Source: Bacillus sp. sid0103
GTDB taxonomy: Bacteria; Bacillota; Bacilli; Bacillales_B; DSM-18226
Assembly (NCBI RefSeq): GCF_019219025.1
Contig: NZ_JAHUWN010000012.1
Span: forward strand, 124,001 to 188,000
DNA: 64,000 nucleotides
Direction: 5' to 3'
This document shows positions 24,543 to 33,325 of this stretch, piece after piece (position 1 is the first letter of the stretch; each line of letters starts with the position of its first letter). The notes under the pieces were generated by a model. That model was given only the letters and a program-made list of their open reading frames with translations. It did no database searches and had not been told where the DNA came from. The position numbers were made by a program, and so were the translations under genes.

Positions 24543-26210
24543 ATGACAACAGCATGGTGGAAAAAAGCAGTCGTCTATCAAATCTATCCAAAAAGCTTTA
24601 ATGATACGACCGGGAATGGTACCGGTGATATCCAAGGCATCATTGAAAAATTAGACTATCTAAAAGAACTCGGTGTAGAAGTCCTTTGGCTTACTCCCAT
24701 CTATAAATCTCCACAACGGGATAATGGTTATGATATAAGCGATTATTACGCCATTCATGAAGAATATGGTACCATGGAGGACTTTAACAGGTTGTTAGCA
24801 GAAGCCCACAAACGCGGCTTAAAAATTATTATGGATATTGTTATTAATCACACATCAACAGAGCATGAGTGGTTTAAACAAGCAAGAAGCTCGAAAGATA
24901 ATCCATACCGTGATTTCTATATCTGGAAGGACGGCAAAAACGGGAAAGCGCCGACAAACTGGGAATCTAAATTTGGTGGTTCGGCTTGGGAATATGACGA
25001 GAATACGGAACAGTACTACCTCCATTTATTTGATGTAACCCAAGCAGACCTTAACTGGGAAAATGAAAAGGTTCGTGCCGCACTTTACGAAATGATGCAC
25101 TTTTGGCTAAAAAAAGGTGTCGATGGCTTCCGTCTGGATGTTATCAATTTAATTTCTAAAGACCAAAATTTCCCTCAGGATAGCAGTGATGGCCGTAAAT
25201 TCTATACAGATGGACCAAAAATACATCAATTCTTACATGAAATGAACGAACAAGTTTTTTCGAAATACGATATTATGACTGTCGGTGAAATGTCGTCCAC
25301 TTCAATTGAGAACTGCATTAAGTACACGAACCCAGCCCAGGAGGAATTAAACATGACCTTTAGCTTCCATCATTTGAAGGTCGATTATCCAAATGGTGAT
25401 AAATGGACAAAAGCGGACTTTGACTTTCTTTCCTTAAAAGAGATTTTATCCAACTGGCAGGTGGGGATGTATGATGGCGGCGGATGGAACGCCCTCTTCT
25501 GGTGTAATCATGACCAACCACGGGTTGTTTCTCGTTTCGGTGATGATCAAAACTTTCATCAAGAGTCGGCTAAAATGCTCGCAACCGCCCTACATCTTCT
25601 GCAAGGAACTCCTTATATTTATCAAGGTGAAGAAATTGGAATGACCAATCCACGCTTCAACTCAATCAATGAATATCGGGATGTAGAATCCTTAAATATC
25701 TTTAACATTAAGAAAAATGCTGGTATGGACGAGCAGGAAATAATCGAGATCTTAAACCAAAAATCTAGGGACAATTCACGAACACCTGTCCAGTGGAATG
25801 GCAATGAAAACGCAGGGTTCACAACGGGGACTCCATGGATTCAAACAGCACGTAATTATCGGGAAATTAATGCTGAAAAGGCGCTTTACGATTCAAGCTC
25901 TATCTTTTACCACTATCAAAAACTGATTCAATTACGAAAAGAATATGAAGTGATTACAGATGGAGACTATCAGCCTATTTCCAATCAGGATGATACTGTA
26001 TTTGCCTATCTTAGAACAAGTGGATCTGACAAAATACTTGTCATCAACAATTTTTATGGTAAGGAGCATACCTTTGTCCTCCCTCTTCATTTACATCTTG
26101 ATGGGTATGATAGTAAGATGTTACTCTCTAATTATGAGGATTCGGCTCCACTTGGCCAGGAAATCTCATTGCGGCCATATGAGTCGTTGGTGTACTACCT
26201 GAAACGATGA
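24543..26210 (+). CDS. treA: Alpha,alpha-phosphotrehalase (trehalose-6-phosphate hydrolase)
   Basis: 555 residues from the ATG at 24543; GTG and TTG codons nine bases before are in frame but sit in the SD (AGGCAGGTG). A GH13 alpha-amylase-fold enzyme. The four conserved regions are DIVINHTS, GFRLDVI (nucleophile Asp), TVGEMS (acid Glu) and CNHDQPR (third Asp). It hydrolyses trehalose-6-phosphate to glucose and glucose-6-phosphate in the cytoplasm. It is the second gene of the operon, and its stop codon overlaps an upstream ATG of treR. Confidence 0.95.
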   Translation: MTTAWWKKAVVYQIYPKSFNDTTGNGTGDIQGIIEKLDYLKELGVEVLWLTPIYKSPQRDNGYDISDYYAIHEEYGTMEDFNRLLAEAHKRGLKIIMDIVINHTSTEHEWFKQARSSKDNPYRDFYIWKDGKNGKAPTNWESKFGGSAWEYDENTEQYYLHLFDVTQADLNWENEKVRAALYEMMHFWLKKGVDGFRLDVINLISKDQNFPQDSSDGRKFYTDGPKIHQFLHEMNEQVFSKYDIMTVGEMSSTSIENCIKYTNPAQEELNMTFSFHHLKVDYPNGDKWTKADFDFLSLKEILSNWQVGMYDGGGWNALFWCNHDQPRVVSRFGDDQNFHQESAKMLATALHLLQGTPYIYQGEEIGMTNPRFNSINEYRDVESLNIFNIKKNAGMDEQEIIEILNQKSRDNSRTPVQWNGNENAGFTTGTPWIQTARNYREINAEKALYDSSSIFYHYQKLIQLRKEYEVITDGDYQPISNQDDTVFAYLRTSGSDKILVINNFYGKEHTFVLPLHLHLDGYDSKMLLSNYEDSAPLGQEISLRPYESLVYYLKR

Positions 26211-26224
26211 ACGGAGATGTCACT

Positions 26225-26938
26225 ATGACGAACAAATACCTAACAATCTATAACACCATTGTCGAGCAAATTAAAAGCGGAGAGATACCGCCCCAAACGC
26301 TGCTCCCCTCTGAGAACGAATTAAAGGACCAATTCGCTACATCAAGAGAGACCATCAGAAAGGCGTTAAATTTGCTTTCACAAAATGGCTATATCCAAAA
26401 AGTTAGAGGAAAAGGTTCGATTGTAATCGACATTAGCAAATTTGATTTTCCTGTTTCAGGGTTAGTAAGCTTTAAAGAACTTGCCAATAAAATGGGCAAA
26501 AAACCCAAAACGATCGTTAACGAATTGGAGTTAGTCAAGCCCGATGGTATTATCAGGCAGCAGCTTCAGCTGGGAAGTAAAGACCTTGTTTGGAAAGTGA
26601 TTCGCACCAGAGAAATGGGCGGGGAGAAAATCATCTTGGATAAAGATTTCTTAGCAAAAAAATATGTTCCTAACCTTACTGAAGAAATTTGTGCGGATTC
26701 CATATATCAATATATTGAACATGAATTAAACCTGACCATTAGCTTTGCCAAAAAGGAAATTGTCGTCGAGGAGCCTTCACTCGAGGATCGTTCCCTCTTG
26801 GACCTTGAAGGCTTTCACAATATTGTCGTCATCAAAAACTATGTTTATTTAGATGATGCTACCCTTTTTCAATACACTGAATCAAGGCATCGCCCTGATA
26901 AGTTTCGCTTTGTGGATTTCGCTCGGAGATCCCATTGA
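26225..26938 (+). CDS. treR: Trehalose operon repressor, GntR/HutC family
   Basis: 237 residues from the ATG at 26225 (MTNKYLTIY), which has GGAG upstream and aligns with B. subtilis TreR; an ATG at 26207 overlaps the treA stop. The N-terminal 70 residues are a GntR winged helix (ILPSEN-like LLPSENELKDQF, SRETIRKALNLLSQNGYIQKVRGKGS). The UTRA domain (FPVSGLVSFKEL to FRFVDFARR) binds the effector, trehalose-6-phosphate. It represses treP through the operators at 22882 and 22918. Confidence 0.94.
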   Translation: MTNKYLTIYNTIVEQIKSGEIPPQTLLPSENELKDQFATSRETIRKALNLLSQNGYIQKVRGKGSIVIDISKFDFPVSGLVSFKELANKMGKKPKTIVNELELVKPDGIIRQQLQLGSKDLVWKVIRTREMGGEKIILDKDFLAKKYVPNLTEEICADSIYQYIEHELNLTISFAKKEIVVEEPSLEDRSLLDLEGFHNIVVIKNYVYLDDATLFQYTESRHRPDKFRFVDFARRSH

Positions 26939-26950
26939 TTTCAACAGGAG

Positions 26951-26984
26951 ACCGCTATTTAAATTAGCGGCCTTCTTTTTTATC
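26951..26984 (+). terminator. Terminator of the tre operon
   Basis: CCGCTA (26952-26957) pairs with TAGCGG (26965-26970), followed by CCTTCTTTTTTATC. Confidence 0.75.
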
Positions 26985-27067
26985 TTTTAAAAGCACCTAC
27001 CTAGATTCGGAGTTGGATAAAATTTTTGCTACAATAGAGATAATTAATTGGTGAGGTGAAAAATTGT

Positions 27068-27745
27068 ATGTGCGGCCGGTTCACGTTAACAGCAACGTTC
27101 GATGAAATCATCGATCGTTTCGATATTCAAGCTTTTATTGATCAAGAAAATTATGAGCCAAGTTATAATATTGCTCCCTCTCAGGCTGTGCTTGCCGTCA
27201 TTAATGACGGAAAATCCAATCGGATGGGATTCTTAAAATGGGGCCTTGTACCGCCTTGGGCAAAGGATCAGGCCGTTGGCCATAAGATGATTAATGCCCG
27301 CGCAGAAACGTTAGCCGAAAAACCAAGCTTTCGTAAAGCCTTCCAAAAAAAGCGTTGTTTAGTTATCGCTGACAGCTTTTATGAATGGAAACGACATGAG
27401 GACAAAAGCAAAACTCCGATGAGGATTAAACTTAAGTCCGATGATTTGTTTGCCATGGCGGGCATATGGGAAGCTTGGAAATCACCCGAAGGAAAAACAC
27501 TCTATACTTGTTCTGTCATCACAACTGGACCCAATGAGCTTATGAAAGATATACATGACCGGATGCCAGTTATTTTGAAACCAAACGATGAAAAAATCTG
27601 GCTGGACCCGACAGTCTCGGATCCCAAGGATTTAAATAAGCTGCTCGTCCCATTCGAAGAATCCTTAATGGAGACTTACGAAGTATCTTCCCTTGTGAAC
27701 TCACCGAAAAATAACTCAATCGGGCTTATTCAAAAAATTTGTTAA
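27068..27745 (+). CDS. SOS response-associated peptidase (SRAP/YedK, HMCES-like)
   Basis: 225 residues from the ATG at 27068, which puts the catalytic Cys at position 2 (MCGRF), as required after Met removal. Other site residues are NYEPSYNIAPSQ (Asn), the EWK segment YEWKR and HDRMPVIL (His). The family forms a DNA-protein crosslink at abasic sites in single-stranded DNA and then releases itself. AGGTG lies upstream with suitable spacing. It is a single gene with its own terminator downstream. Confidence 0.93.
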   Translation: MCGRFTLTATFDEIIDRFDIQAFIDQENYEPSYNIAPSQAVLAVINDGKSNRMGFLKWGLVPPWAKDQAVGHKMINARAETLAEKPSFRKAFQKKRCLVIADSFYEWKRHEDKSKTPMRIKLKSDDLFAMAGIWEAWKSPEGKTLYTCSVITTGPNELMKDIHDRMPVILKPNDEKIWLDPTVSDPKDLNKLLVPFEESLMETYEVSSLVNSPKNNSIGLIQKIC

Positions 27746-27866
27746 TCCTTTTTAAAAAAATAGGCGTTTTTTTTCACAAAAATTTTTTGAATATGGACTG
27801 GTTTACTACATGCACGTACAAGCTCCTACATATATTGTATTAACCCATAAAAGTTTTCCTTCTTTC

Positions 27867-27895
27867 GAAAGTGGTTCAGCCACTTTCTTTTTTTG
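27867..27895 (+). terminator. Terminator downstream of the SRAP gene
   Basis: GAAAGTGG (27867-27874) pairs with CCACTTTC (27880-27887), followed by eight T. Confidence 0.9.
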
Positions 27896-27972
27896 TGGAA
27901 AAAAATGGGCAGCTGATCTCATTCGGAGATATAATGGCGGTATGGAGATAAATTGATGAGAGGAGTATTTTC

Positions 27973-28590
27973 ATGGACCCAATAATAGAAAAATTTAAAG
28001 ACATTCCAACAACCTGTATTTCTGATGCGATGGAGGGCTTAAATAACCTGCACCCTGCAATTAAACCGCTAAAAGAAGATGATAAGCTTGCAGGAAGGGC
28101 TTTAACGGTAAAAATTCCTGTCGGTGATAATCTTGCTGTCTTAAAGGCCATCCGTGCGTCAAAACCCGGGGATATCATCGTCATCGATGCCAAAGGAGAT
28201 CTTTACCGGGCCATTGCTGGTGATTTTGTGATTGGAATGGCTCAAACACTCGGGGTCGGTGGATTCGTGGTTGACGGAGTGATACGTGATATTGCCGGTG
28301 TTAAAGCATTGAATCTCCCTGTTTTCGCTAAGGGCACGACCGTTGCAGCGAGTGGGAAAGCAGGAGTGGGAGAAATAAATATCCCCATCTCATGCGGCGG
28401 GATGACCATTCATCCAGGTGATATAGTAGTCGGTGACGCGGATGGCGTCGTCGTCATTCCGCAAATGTGGGAACAAGAAGTATTGGAAAGATCCTTGGAA
28501 AAATTAAAAAATGATCAAATCAGGGATACGACGATTTCTGGAAATCGTGATGCTATTCTAAAACATTTAGATGAACTTATAAACAAATAA
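27973..28590 (+). CDS. RraA-like family protein (4-hydroxy-4-methyl-2-oxoglutarate aldolase / regulator of RNase E type)
   Basis: 205 residues; AGAGGAG precedes the ATG. GIYD-like blocks: TTCISDAMEG at the start, VIDAKGDLYRAIAGDFVI (~56-75), AQTLGVGGFVVDGVIRD (~83-100; the GGxVVDGxxRD metal/pyruvate-site signature), and PGDIVVGDADGVVVIP (~150-165). RraA-fold proteins include class II pyruvate aldolases and RNase E inhibitors. Since Bacillus has no RNase E, an aldolase or oxaloacetate-decarboxylase role is more likely. It is a single gene. Confidence 0.88.
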   Translation: MDPIIEKFKDIPTTCISDAMEGLNNLHPAIKPLKEDDKLAGRALTVKIPVGDNLAVLKAIRASKPGDIIVIDAKGDLYRAIAGDFVIGMAQTLGVGGFVVDGVIRDIAGVKALNLPVFAKGTTVAASGKAGVGEINIPISCGGMTIHPGDIVVGDADGVVVIPQMWEQEVLERSLEKLKNDQIRDTTISGNRDAILKHLDELINK

Positions 28591-28724
28591 ATGACCAACC
28601 CCTTTTCCATGCTGGAACTGGGGTTCTTTACTACCTTACTCCCTTTTTCTATACCATTTCATTAAACTAGAAAATTTGGGAAATATAAGTCATATTTACT
28701 CGCAATAGATAAGGATGGGTACAT

Positions 28725-29780
28725 ATGGGAATGAAGTTGAAAAAATTACTCTATCATTTAATAAAGGTTCGAGACAAAGTTTTTATACCATTTGTTTTTT
28801 TGTACATATTAATAGCAGCCTTTGGGATTTACATCCTCGAACCGAAAACATTTAAAACATATATTACTGCTATTTATTGGGTTTTGACAACTTTGGCAAC
28901 CGTAGGATTTGGAGACTATGCCCCTGTTACCCATTCTGGTAAAGTGTATACAATCTTCCTGTATATTACTGGAATCGGACTTGTCAGTGTTCTTATCGGA
29001 AAAGTCATCAATTCGATTTATCTCATTGATAAAATGAAAGTTGGAGGCAAAATGAAATATACCGGTAAAAATCATATTATTTTGATTGGTTGGAGTACGA
29101 AGTCGAAATTAGCCATAGAAGAAATATTAAAATCTGATAAAAAAATAGAAATTGTTATCATTGATGACTTAGAGAAAGCTCCAATGATGCAAAAGCGGCT
29201 TTATTATGTTCGCGGAGATGCCACCGATGAAGAAACCCTCCTTACTGCAAATTTACCAAAGGCAATGGGAGTCATCATTTTTGCTGACCAAATCACCCAT
29301 GACAATTATGCAACCTCAGATCCCGTTCTGATTGACGGGAAAACGTTATTAATAGCAACGGCAATCACATCTATAGAAGAAAAATTACAAAAATCCATTC
29401 ACGTCACTGCCGAGGTAATTAATCAAAAGCACATCCGGTTATTTGAGCATGTCAATGTCGATGAGTTTATTCCTACCCAAGAAATGATATCACATGCTGC
29501 TGTAAGATCTTTATTTTCACATGGTGTCACACATATGTATTCTGAATTAATGAGTATCCAATACGGGGAAGCAATGTATGAAATTCCTACTCGACCTGAA
29601 TGGAAGACGTATCGAGATGCCTTCGAAGACCTTCTTAATAAGGGAGCAACTTTAGTTGCAGACCGAGGTGACCTTCACATAAATCAAAAGCTAGACACAA
29701 CGATCCCTGAAGAGGCGCAGCTTTTTGTCATATGTGATAAAGAAACAATTTCTCAACTAAATTCAGTTCCCGCACACTAA
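28725..29780 (+). CDS. Potassium channel subunit with RCK/TrkA-N domain (YugO-like)
   Basis: 351 residues. Two membrane helices (~19-39 and ~75-100) flank a pore loop with the selectivity filter TVGFGD (~60-65). A TrkA-N/RCK domain follows from ~113 (HIILIGWSTKSKLAIEEIL with a Rossmann glycine pattern, then YVRGDATDEETL). The C-terminal ~110 residues are less conserved. It is a K+ channel of the MthK/YugO type, gated by an intracellular ligand. B. subtilis YugO is linked to biofilm electrical signalling; whether that holds here is not shown. Confidence 0.9.
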   Translation: MGMKLKKLLYHLIKVRDKVFIPFVFLYILIAAFGIYILEPKTFKTYITAIYWVLTTLATVGFGDYAPVTHSGKVYTIFLYITGIGLVSVLIGKVINSIYLIDKMKVGGKMKYTGKNHIILIGWSTKSKLAIEEILKSDKKIEIVIIDDLEKAPMMQKRLYYVRGDATDEETLLTANLPKAMGVIIFADQITHDNYATSDPVLIDGKTLLIATAITSIEEKLQKSIHVTAEVINQKHIRLFEHVNVDEFIPTQEMISHAAVRSLFSHGVTHMYSELMSIQYGEAMYEIPTRPEWKTYRDAFEDLLNKGATLVADRGDLHINQKLDTTIPEEAQLFVICDKETISQLNSVPAH

Positions 29781-29809
29781 AAGGATGCCATGCCAGCATC
29801 CTTTTTTTT
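29779..29809 (+). terminator. Terminator of the K+ channel gene
   Basis: AAAGGATGC (29780-29788) pairs with GCATCCTTT (29796-29804), followed by a T-run; it begins at the stop codon. Confidence 0.9.
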
Positions 29810-30245
29810 AAAGGGAATAATAATAGAAATAGTGTGATTCCCTTTCAAAGCCGATTTTTTCATAAAGTCGTTGGGCATTGTGATTCCCCTTGCCCGTTTC
29901 AAGCATAATTCCTTTTGCTCCTCCTTCTCTTGCAAACTCAATTGCCCTTTGGATTAGCTTCTCCCCTGCACCTTTACCACGGAATTGTTTTTTTACATAC
30001 AAATCATTTAATACCCATGACCGCATCATGCTGACAGATGAAAAGGATGGGTATAACTGAACAAAACCAACAGGAGCACTCCCATCGACCGCTAAAAAAA
30101 CGACAGATTCATCGTTCACTAATCTAGCTTTTAAAAACTCTCGTGCCCCCTCCCTATCAGACTCTTGCTCATAAAATATCCTATATAAATCAAATAGTTC
30201 GGTCAATGACTCCAGGTCATGAATGGTAGCTTTTTGGATGATCAT
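29808..30245 (-). CDS. GNAT family N-acetyltransferase
   Basis: 145 residues. The acetyl-CoA motif KKQFRGKGAGEKL (~89-101) and the C-terminal GNHNAQRLYEKIGFERESHYFYY are clear. It is convergent with the K+ channel gene and shares the terminator region with it. The ATG has AGGAGG upstream. The acceptor is unknown. Confidence 0.92.
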   Translation of the reverse strand: MIIQKATIHDLESLTELFDLYRIFYEQESDREGAREFLKARLVNDESVVFLAVDGSAPVGFVQLYPSFSSVSMMRSWVLNDLYVKKQFRGKGAGEKLIQRAIEFAREGGAKGIMLETGKGNHNAQRLYEKIGFERESHYFYYYSL

Positions 30246-30401
30246 TTTTCAATTCCTCCTTACAAGATAGATTGTTTTTCAAATAATAGGGAAGGATTAT
30301 TTGAAGTAAATACAGAATATTAAAACATTATCATTTAATCACAAGATTTGTTCGTTTATTCAAAGCTCATTTAGAATTATTTGACTTGGGGGAAAATAAA
30401 C

Positions 30402-30995
30402 ATGAACGGTTTGGACGTTAAGCGCGCTTTGTTTGAAAGAATGATTCCATTTAATCATAAGCTGGCACCACTATTTATCCGAGACAGCTTACATTCTATC
30501 ATTCCAGAAGGAACAGAACATATTTTCGTGATGGGAATAGGTTCAAATATTATAAATGGCGATAGTCTTGGTCCTTTTGTTGGGACCTTACTTCAAAATC
30601 TATATCCCAAACATTTGACAGTAGTCGGAAACCTTCTGTCTCCTTTAGATGCACAAGCACTTGTGCCGAGAGTTTCACGCATCACTCTGCCCAAAAATAG
30701 TTTTGTCATTGCGATTGATAGTGTTCTAGGTTCAAAGAGATTCGTTAACTCCATTGTTGTTCGTGACAGTTCCTTGCTGCCTGGTTCTGGCTTGGGTAAA
30801 AACCTTCCCCCAATTGGAGATTGCAGCATTATGGGGGTTGTCTTGGATAACGACCCGACAATGGAATGTTCTATTTTTTCGACCAACCTTCATCTTATTT
30901 ATACAATGGCAACCAATATTGCCAAAGGGATATCACTAGCTGTGAGGCAATATTATAAATATCCCTCTGATCATCCCATTTTGCACCATTGCTAG
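30402..30995 (+). CDS. yyaC: Spore protease YyaC
   Basis: 197 residues from the ATG at 30402 (TTGGGGGAAA upstream); a TTG at 30381 in the same frame is less likely. This is a DUF1256 protein, related to the germination protease GPR fold. Conserved blocks are VMGIGSNIINGDSLGPFVGTLL (~44-65), GNLLSPLDAQAL (~74), FVIAIDSVLG (~100), PGSGLGKNLPPIGDCSIMGVV (~126). B. subtilis yyaC is a sporulation gene of the forespore. Its substrate is not known. It supports the organism being a spore former. Confidence 0.9.
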   Translation: MNGLDVKRALFERMIPFNHKLAPLFIRDSLHSIIPEGTEHIFVMGIGSNIINGDSLGPFVGTLLQNLYPKHLTVVGNLLSPLDAQALVPRVSRITLPKNSFVIAIDSVLGSKRFVNSIVVRDSSLLPGSGLGKNLPPIGDCSIMGVVLDNDPTMECSIFSTNLHLIYTMATNIAKGISLAVRQYYKYPSDHPILHHC

Positions 30996-31091
30996 AAAGG
31001 ATTAGGAAGATTTTCCAACCATATTAATAATAACAGATATTTCAATTTATTGAAATTTTCGAATCGAGTAATCCTTCATTTGATGAACGAA

Positions 31092-31119
31092 TGCAAAAAT
31101 GCCCGGTGGCATCCCGGGC
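31092..31119 (-). terminator. Terminator of the cytochrome c gene
   Basis: GCCCGG (31101-31106) pairs with CCGGGC (31114-31119). On the minus strand ATTTTTG follows. Confidence 0.75.
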
Positions 31120-31146
31120 TCTAGACTGTTTATATTCATTTATTTT

Positions 31147-31494
31147 CTATTGCTTTTGATCCCATAAATAATTGACCACAGCTTCATATTGTTCCTTTGA
31201 TAAGGAACCAGGAGCAGATTTAGGCATATTCTTTTCTACAAAACTATAAAGATCTTCTTTCTTTTGAAAATCGGCATGAATTTTCGTTGAATCCAGTTTT
31301 ACTTGACCACCAGTAATGTCACCGGAACTATGGCAGGTGATACAGCTTTTTTGAAAAATGTCATCACCAGCCGATGCTGTCGCCGGTTCACTTGCTGGTT
31401 TGCTTGCAGGTTCTTTTGATGAATCATCATCACTACAAGCACTTAATAATCCAATCATTAAAATAAATAAACCCAAACCGAATATCTTTTTCAA
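31147..31494 (-). CDS. Lipoprotein cytochrome c-551 type
   Basis: 115 residues. A lipoprotein signal peptide (MKKIFGLGLFILMIG) ends in a lipobox LLSAC (Cys ~20). A Ser/Pro/Ala linker of ~25 residues follows. The haem site is CITCH (~51-55) and the distal Met is in KNMPKSAPG (~90). This is a small membrane-anchored c-type cytochrome (CccB/c-551-like) carrying electrons on the outer face of the membrane. AAGCTTTCACC region; the SD is AAGGGGTGAAAG. Single gene. Confidence 0.93.
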   Translation of the reverse strand: MKKIFGLGLFILMIGLLSACSDDDSSKEPASKPASEPATASAGDDIFQKSCITCHSSGDITGGQVKLDSTKIHADFQKKEDLYSFVEKNMPKSAPGSLSKEQYEAVVNYLWDQKQ

Positions 31495-31685
31495 GCTTTC
31501 ACCCCTTTTTTAGTTTTCTACGGGATTGCCATCTTGATGGAAATAACGGTCTTCTGGCAATCACATAGGTAAAAATAAACATGCCCTATGACATCATATT
31601 TCTAAAGTCCTATGATTATTCCAGGATTAATACTATGGTTATGTTGCACATTTATCGGTGAGGAGTACAGCTCAGCTAAATAGAT

Positions 31686-32009
31686 TCAGAGTGGAAAAGT
31701 TTTTTTAAGTGAATACTCTAGCATCCATGTCGGTATTGGTCTGTCATATCTGTTTTGTTGGTCTAATTGCTCCCTTTCCGGCAGGATACTTGGTAAATCA
31801 GTTTTTATGGCACCACGCATGATTAGATCGGAAATGGTCGGAGGATAAGGACTTCTCCTAATATGGTGTTGGAGGTTTTCCATTACTTTATCATAATCCA
31901 TGATCTGGCTATATTTTAACCACGAAAGGACGGTCTCATTTTTGAGGATGAACTTTGCATAGACGGATTCAATTAAAATCAATAGTTCAATCATCTCTTG
32001 CTTCGTCAT
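31686..32009 (-). CDS. Replicative helicase loader/inhibitor (G39P-like)
   Basis: 107 residues. MTKQEMIELLILIESVYAKF, VLSWLKYSQIMDY and HIRRSPYPPTISDLI are the pattern of the phage G39P-type helicase loader/inhibitor domain, which binds DnaB-like helicases. There is no phage gene around it, so it is an isolated host-carried copy or remnant of an element. AGGAGGG precedes the ATG. Confidence 0.75.
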   Translation of the reverse strand: MTKQEMIELLILIESVYAKFILKNETVLSWLKYSQIMDYDKVMENLQHHIRRSPYPPTISDLIMRGAIKTDLPSILPEREQLDQQNRYDRPIPTWMLEYSLKKTFPL

Positions 32010-32089
32010 TTATAGCCCTCCTAGACCCTAATTTACCGCTAATCTAAGTGTTACCACTTGTTCATCGATTAAGACCTTTTAGACAAAGA

Positions 32090-32131
32090 AAAAAAGACAG
32101 CGCAAGCAGGTAACCTGCTATACTCTGTCCT
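32090..32131 (-). terminator. Compound terminator of the SET gene
   Basis: AGACAG (32095-32100) pairs with CTGTCC-side bases (32125-32130); an inner palindrome AGCAGGTAACCTGCT lies between. The minus strand continues with TTTTTTTC. It overlaps the stop codon of the SET gene. Confidence 0.65.
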
Positions 32132-32525
32132 TTTCTTCATTTTCGGATTCTTCTTTATTGAACCATAGGGGGTCATTATTGTCCTCTTCCCCATTATAGT
32201 TGATAAGGATTTCTTCCCCTGCTTTGATATCTTTGTATGCGTAAAAGTCGAAGGTGTGATTTGGAAAATTAATTTCATATGTAGCATTGGGCTCATACGA
32301 ATGGTTAAATAGCATCCCATATCCTAAAAGAAGCGCTGTGTGATTGATTCCATATTCAAATGCATAATCAGCAAGCAATGTTTTCTCGATATGAACATGC
32401 TCCTCATTTGGATAAGGAATAACTGGTGCTTCATGTATCAGCTCACCTTTTGCGATATCACGAGTCGCAAATACCCCTCTATTCAATTCCCCATCACTAA
32501 GCTTGGAAGTCTTAATCTCAATCAT
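32118..32525 (-). CDS. SET domain protein (lysine methyltransferase-like)
   Basis: 135 residues from the ATG at 32525 with AGGTG upstream; a GTG nine bases earlier is in frame. The small bacterial SET fold is visible. RGVFATRDIAKGELIHEAP is the N-terminal SET motif. MLFNHSYEPNATYEI is the NHSxxPN S-adenosylmethionine-binding motif. AGEEILINY is the GEEL/xxY motif. The last ~20 residues are acidic. It likely methylates a protein lysine, target unknown. SET genes of this compact type are sparse in Bacillus and may have been acquired from a eukaryote-like or chlamydial-type source; that is inference. Confidence 0.87.
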   Translation of the reverse strand: MIEIKTSKLSDGELNRGVFATRDIAKGELIHEAPVIPYPNEEHVHIEKTLLADYAFEYGINHTALLLGYGMLFNHSYEPNATYEINFPNHTFDFYAYKDIKAGEEILINYNGEEDNNDPLWFNKEESENEEKDRV

Positions 32526-32643
32526 GTTAATCACCTATTCATTTCTTTCCAATGAAGTTTTTAATCTTAATATAGCTTGCCATTAACTACACAAGAAAGC
32601 AAATGTTTTTTCTTTCCACAATTTCTCCGCTTGTATATTCTAT

Positions 32644-32656
32644 GGTGCCTGACACC
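32644..32656. repeat. Dispersed motif GGTGCCTGACACC
   Basis: Exact copy, between the SET gene and the hypothetical gene at 32785. It is flanked by AT on the left and AT on the right. Confidence 0.8.
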
Positions 32657-32784
32657 ATGACAGAAAAAACAATCTTGTTCAAAAATTGTCAAAAGATATA
32701 TTACATGGCTTTTACTAAAAAGGTTATTTTTTGAAGGAGGGAAACATAAAATAGGAATATACGTTCGCAACAGGAGGCGGTTAC

Positions 32785-33189
32785 ATGGGGAAGAACGATG
32801 TTAGTGTGATTACAGGAGAAATGTTGGTAAAGTATTACGAACTGAATAAGCAGAAAAAAGAAATAGAATTGGAAATGAATGATTTAAAGGATACCTTTCA
32901 ACATTACTTTAATCATCTGGTTGGCTCTGATCACAAAGGAGAAATTACGATAAGCGGCTACAAGCTCCAACGCCAAATTCGGAAAACAGAAAAATATAAC
33001 GAAGCTGAAACCATTAAAAGATTAGAAGAATTACAGATGAACGAACTCATCCAGGTAGTAAAAAAACCAGATGATATAAAAATCAAGGCCGCCCTTCATT
33101 TAGGCTTTTTAAAACCTGAACAATTAGACGGATGTATCATTTCAACAACATCCCCTGCTATTACCGTAAAACCGATCACCCCGAGATAA
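32785..33189 (+). CDS. Conserved-looking hypothetical protein, function unknown
   Basis: 134 residues, with a strong SD (AGGAGGCGG) before the ATG and a strong terminator after it. Residues ~12-50 are highly charged and likely helical or coiled-coil (YYELNKQKKEIELEMNDLKDTF). The middle (ISGYKLQRQIRKTEKYNEAETIKRLEEL) and the C-terminus (LGFLKPEQLDGCIISTTSPAITVKPI) suggest a folded small domain. I do not recognise the family. It is a single-gene unit. Confidence 0.75.
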   Translation: MGKNDVSVITGEMLVKYYELNKQKKEIELEMNDLKDTFQHYFNHLVGSDHKGEITISGYKLQRQIRKTEKYNEAETIKRLEELQMNELIQVVKKPDDIKIKAALHLGFLKPEQLDGCIISTTSPAITVKPITPR

Positions 33190-33195
33190 TAATGA

Positions 33196-33226
33196 AACCC
33201 CCGCTTATTAGATGCGGGGGTTTTTG
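33196..33226 (+). terminator. Terminator of the hypothetical gene
   Basis: AACCCCCGC (33196-33204) pairs with GCGGGGGTT (33214-33222), followed by TTTTTG. Confidence 0.9.
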
Positions 33227-33325
33227 TTCATAAATTCGTTGTTATATTATGGAGGAATTAATAGAATTGTAGAGAAATATCTATATGTACACGCTTACAT
33301 TTTAAGGTGAAAGGGGAAAAACGTC

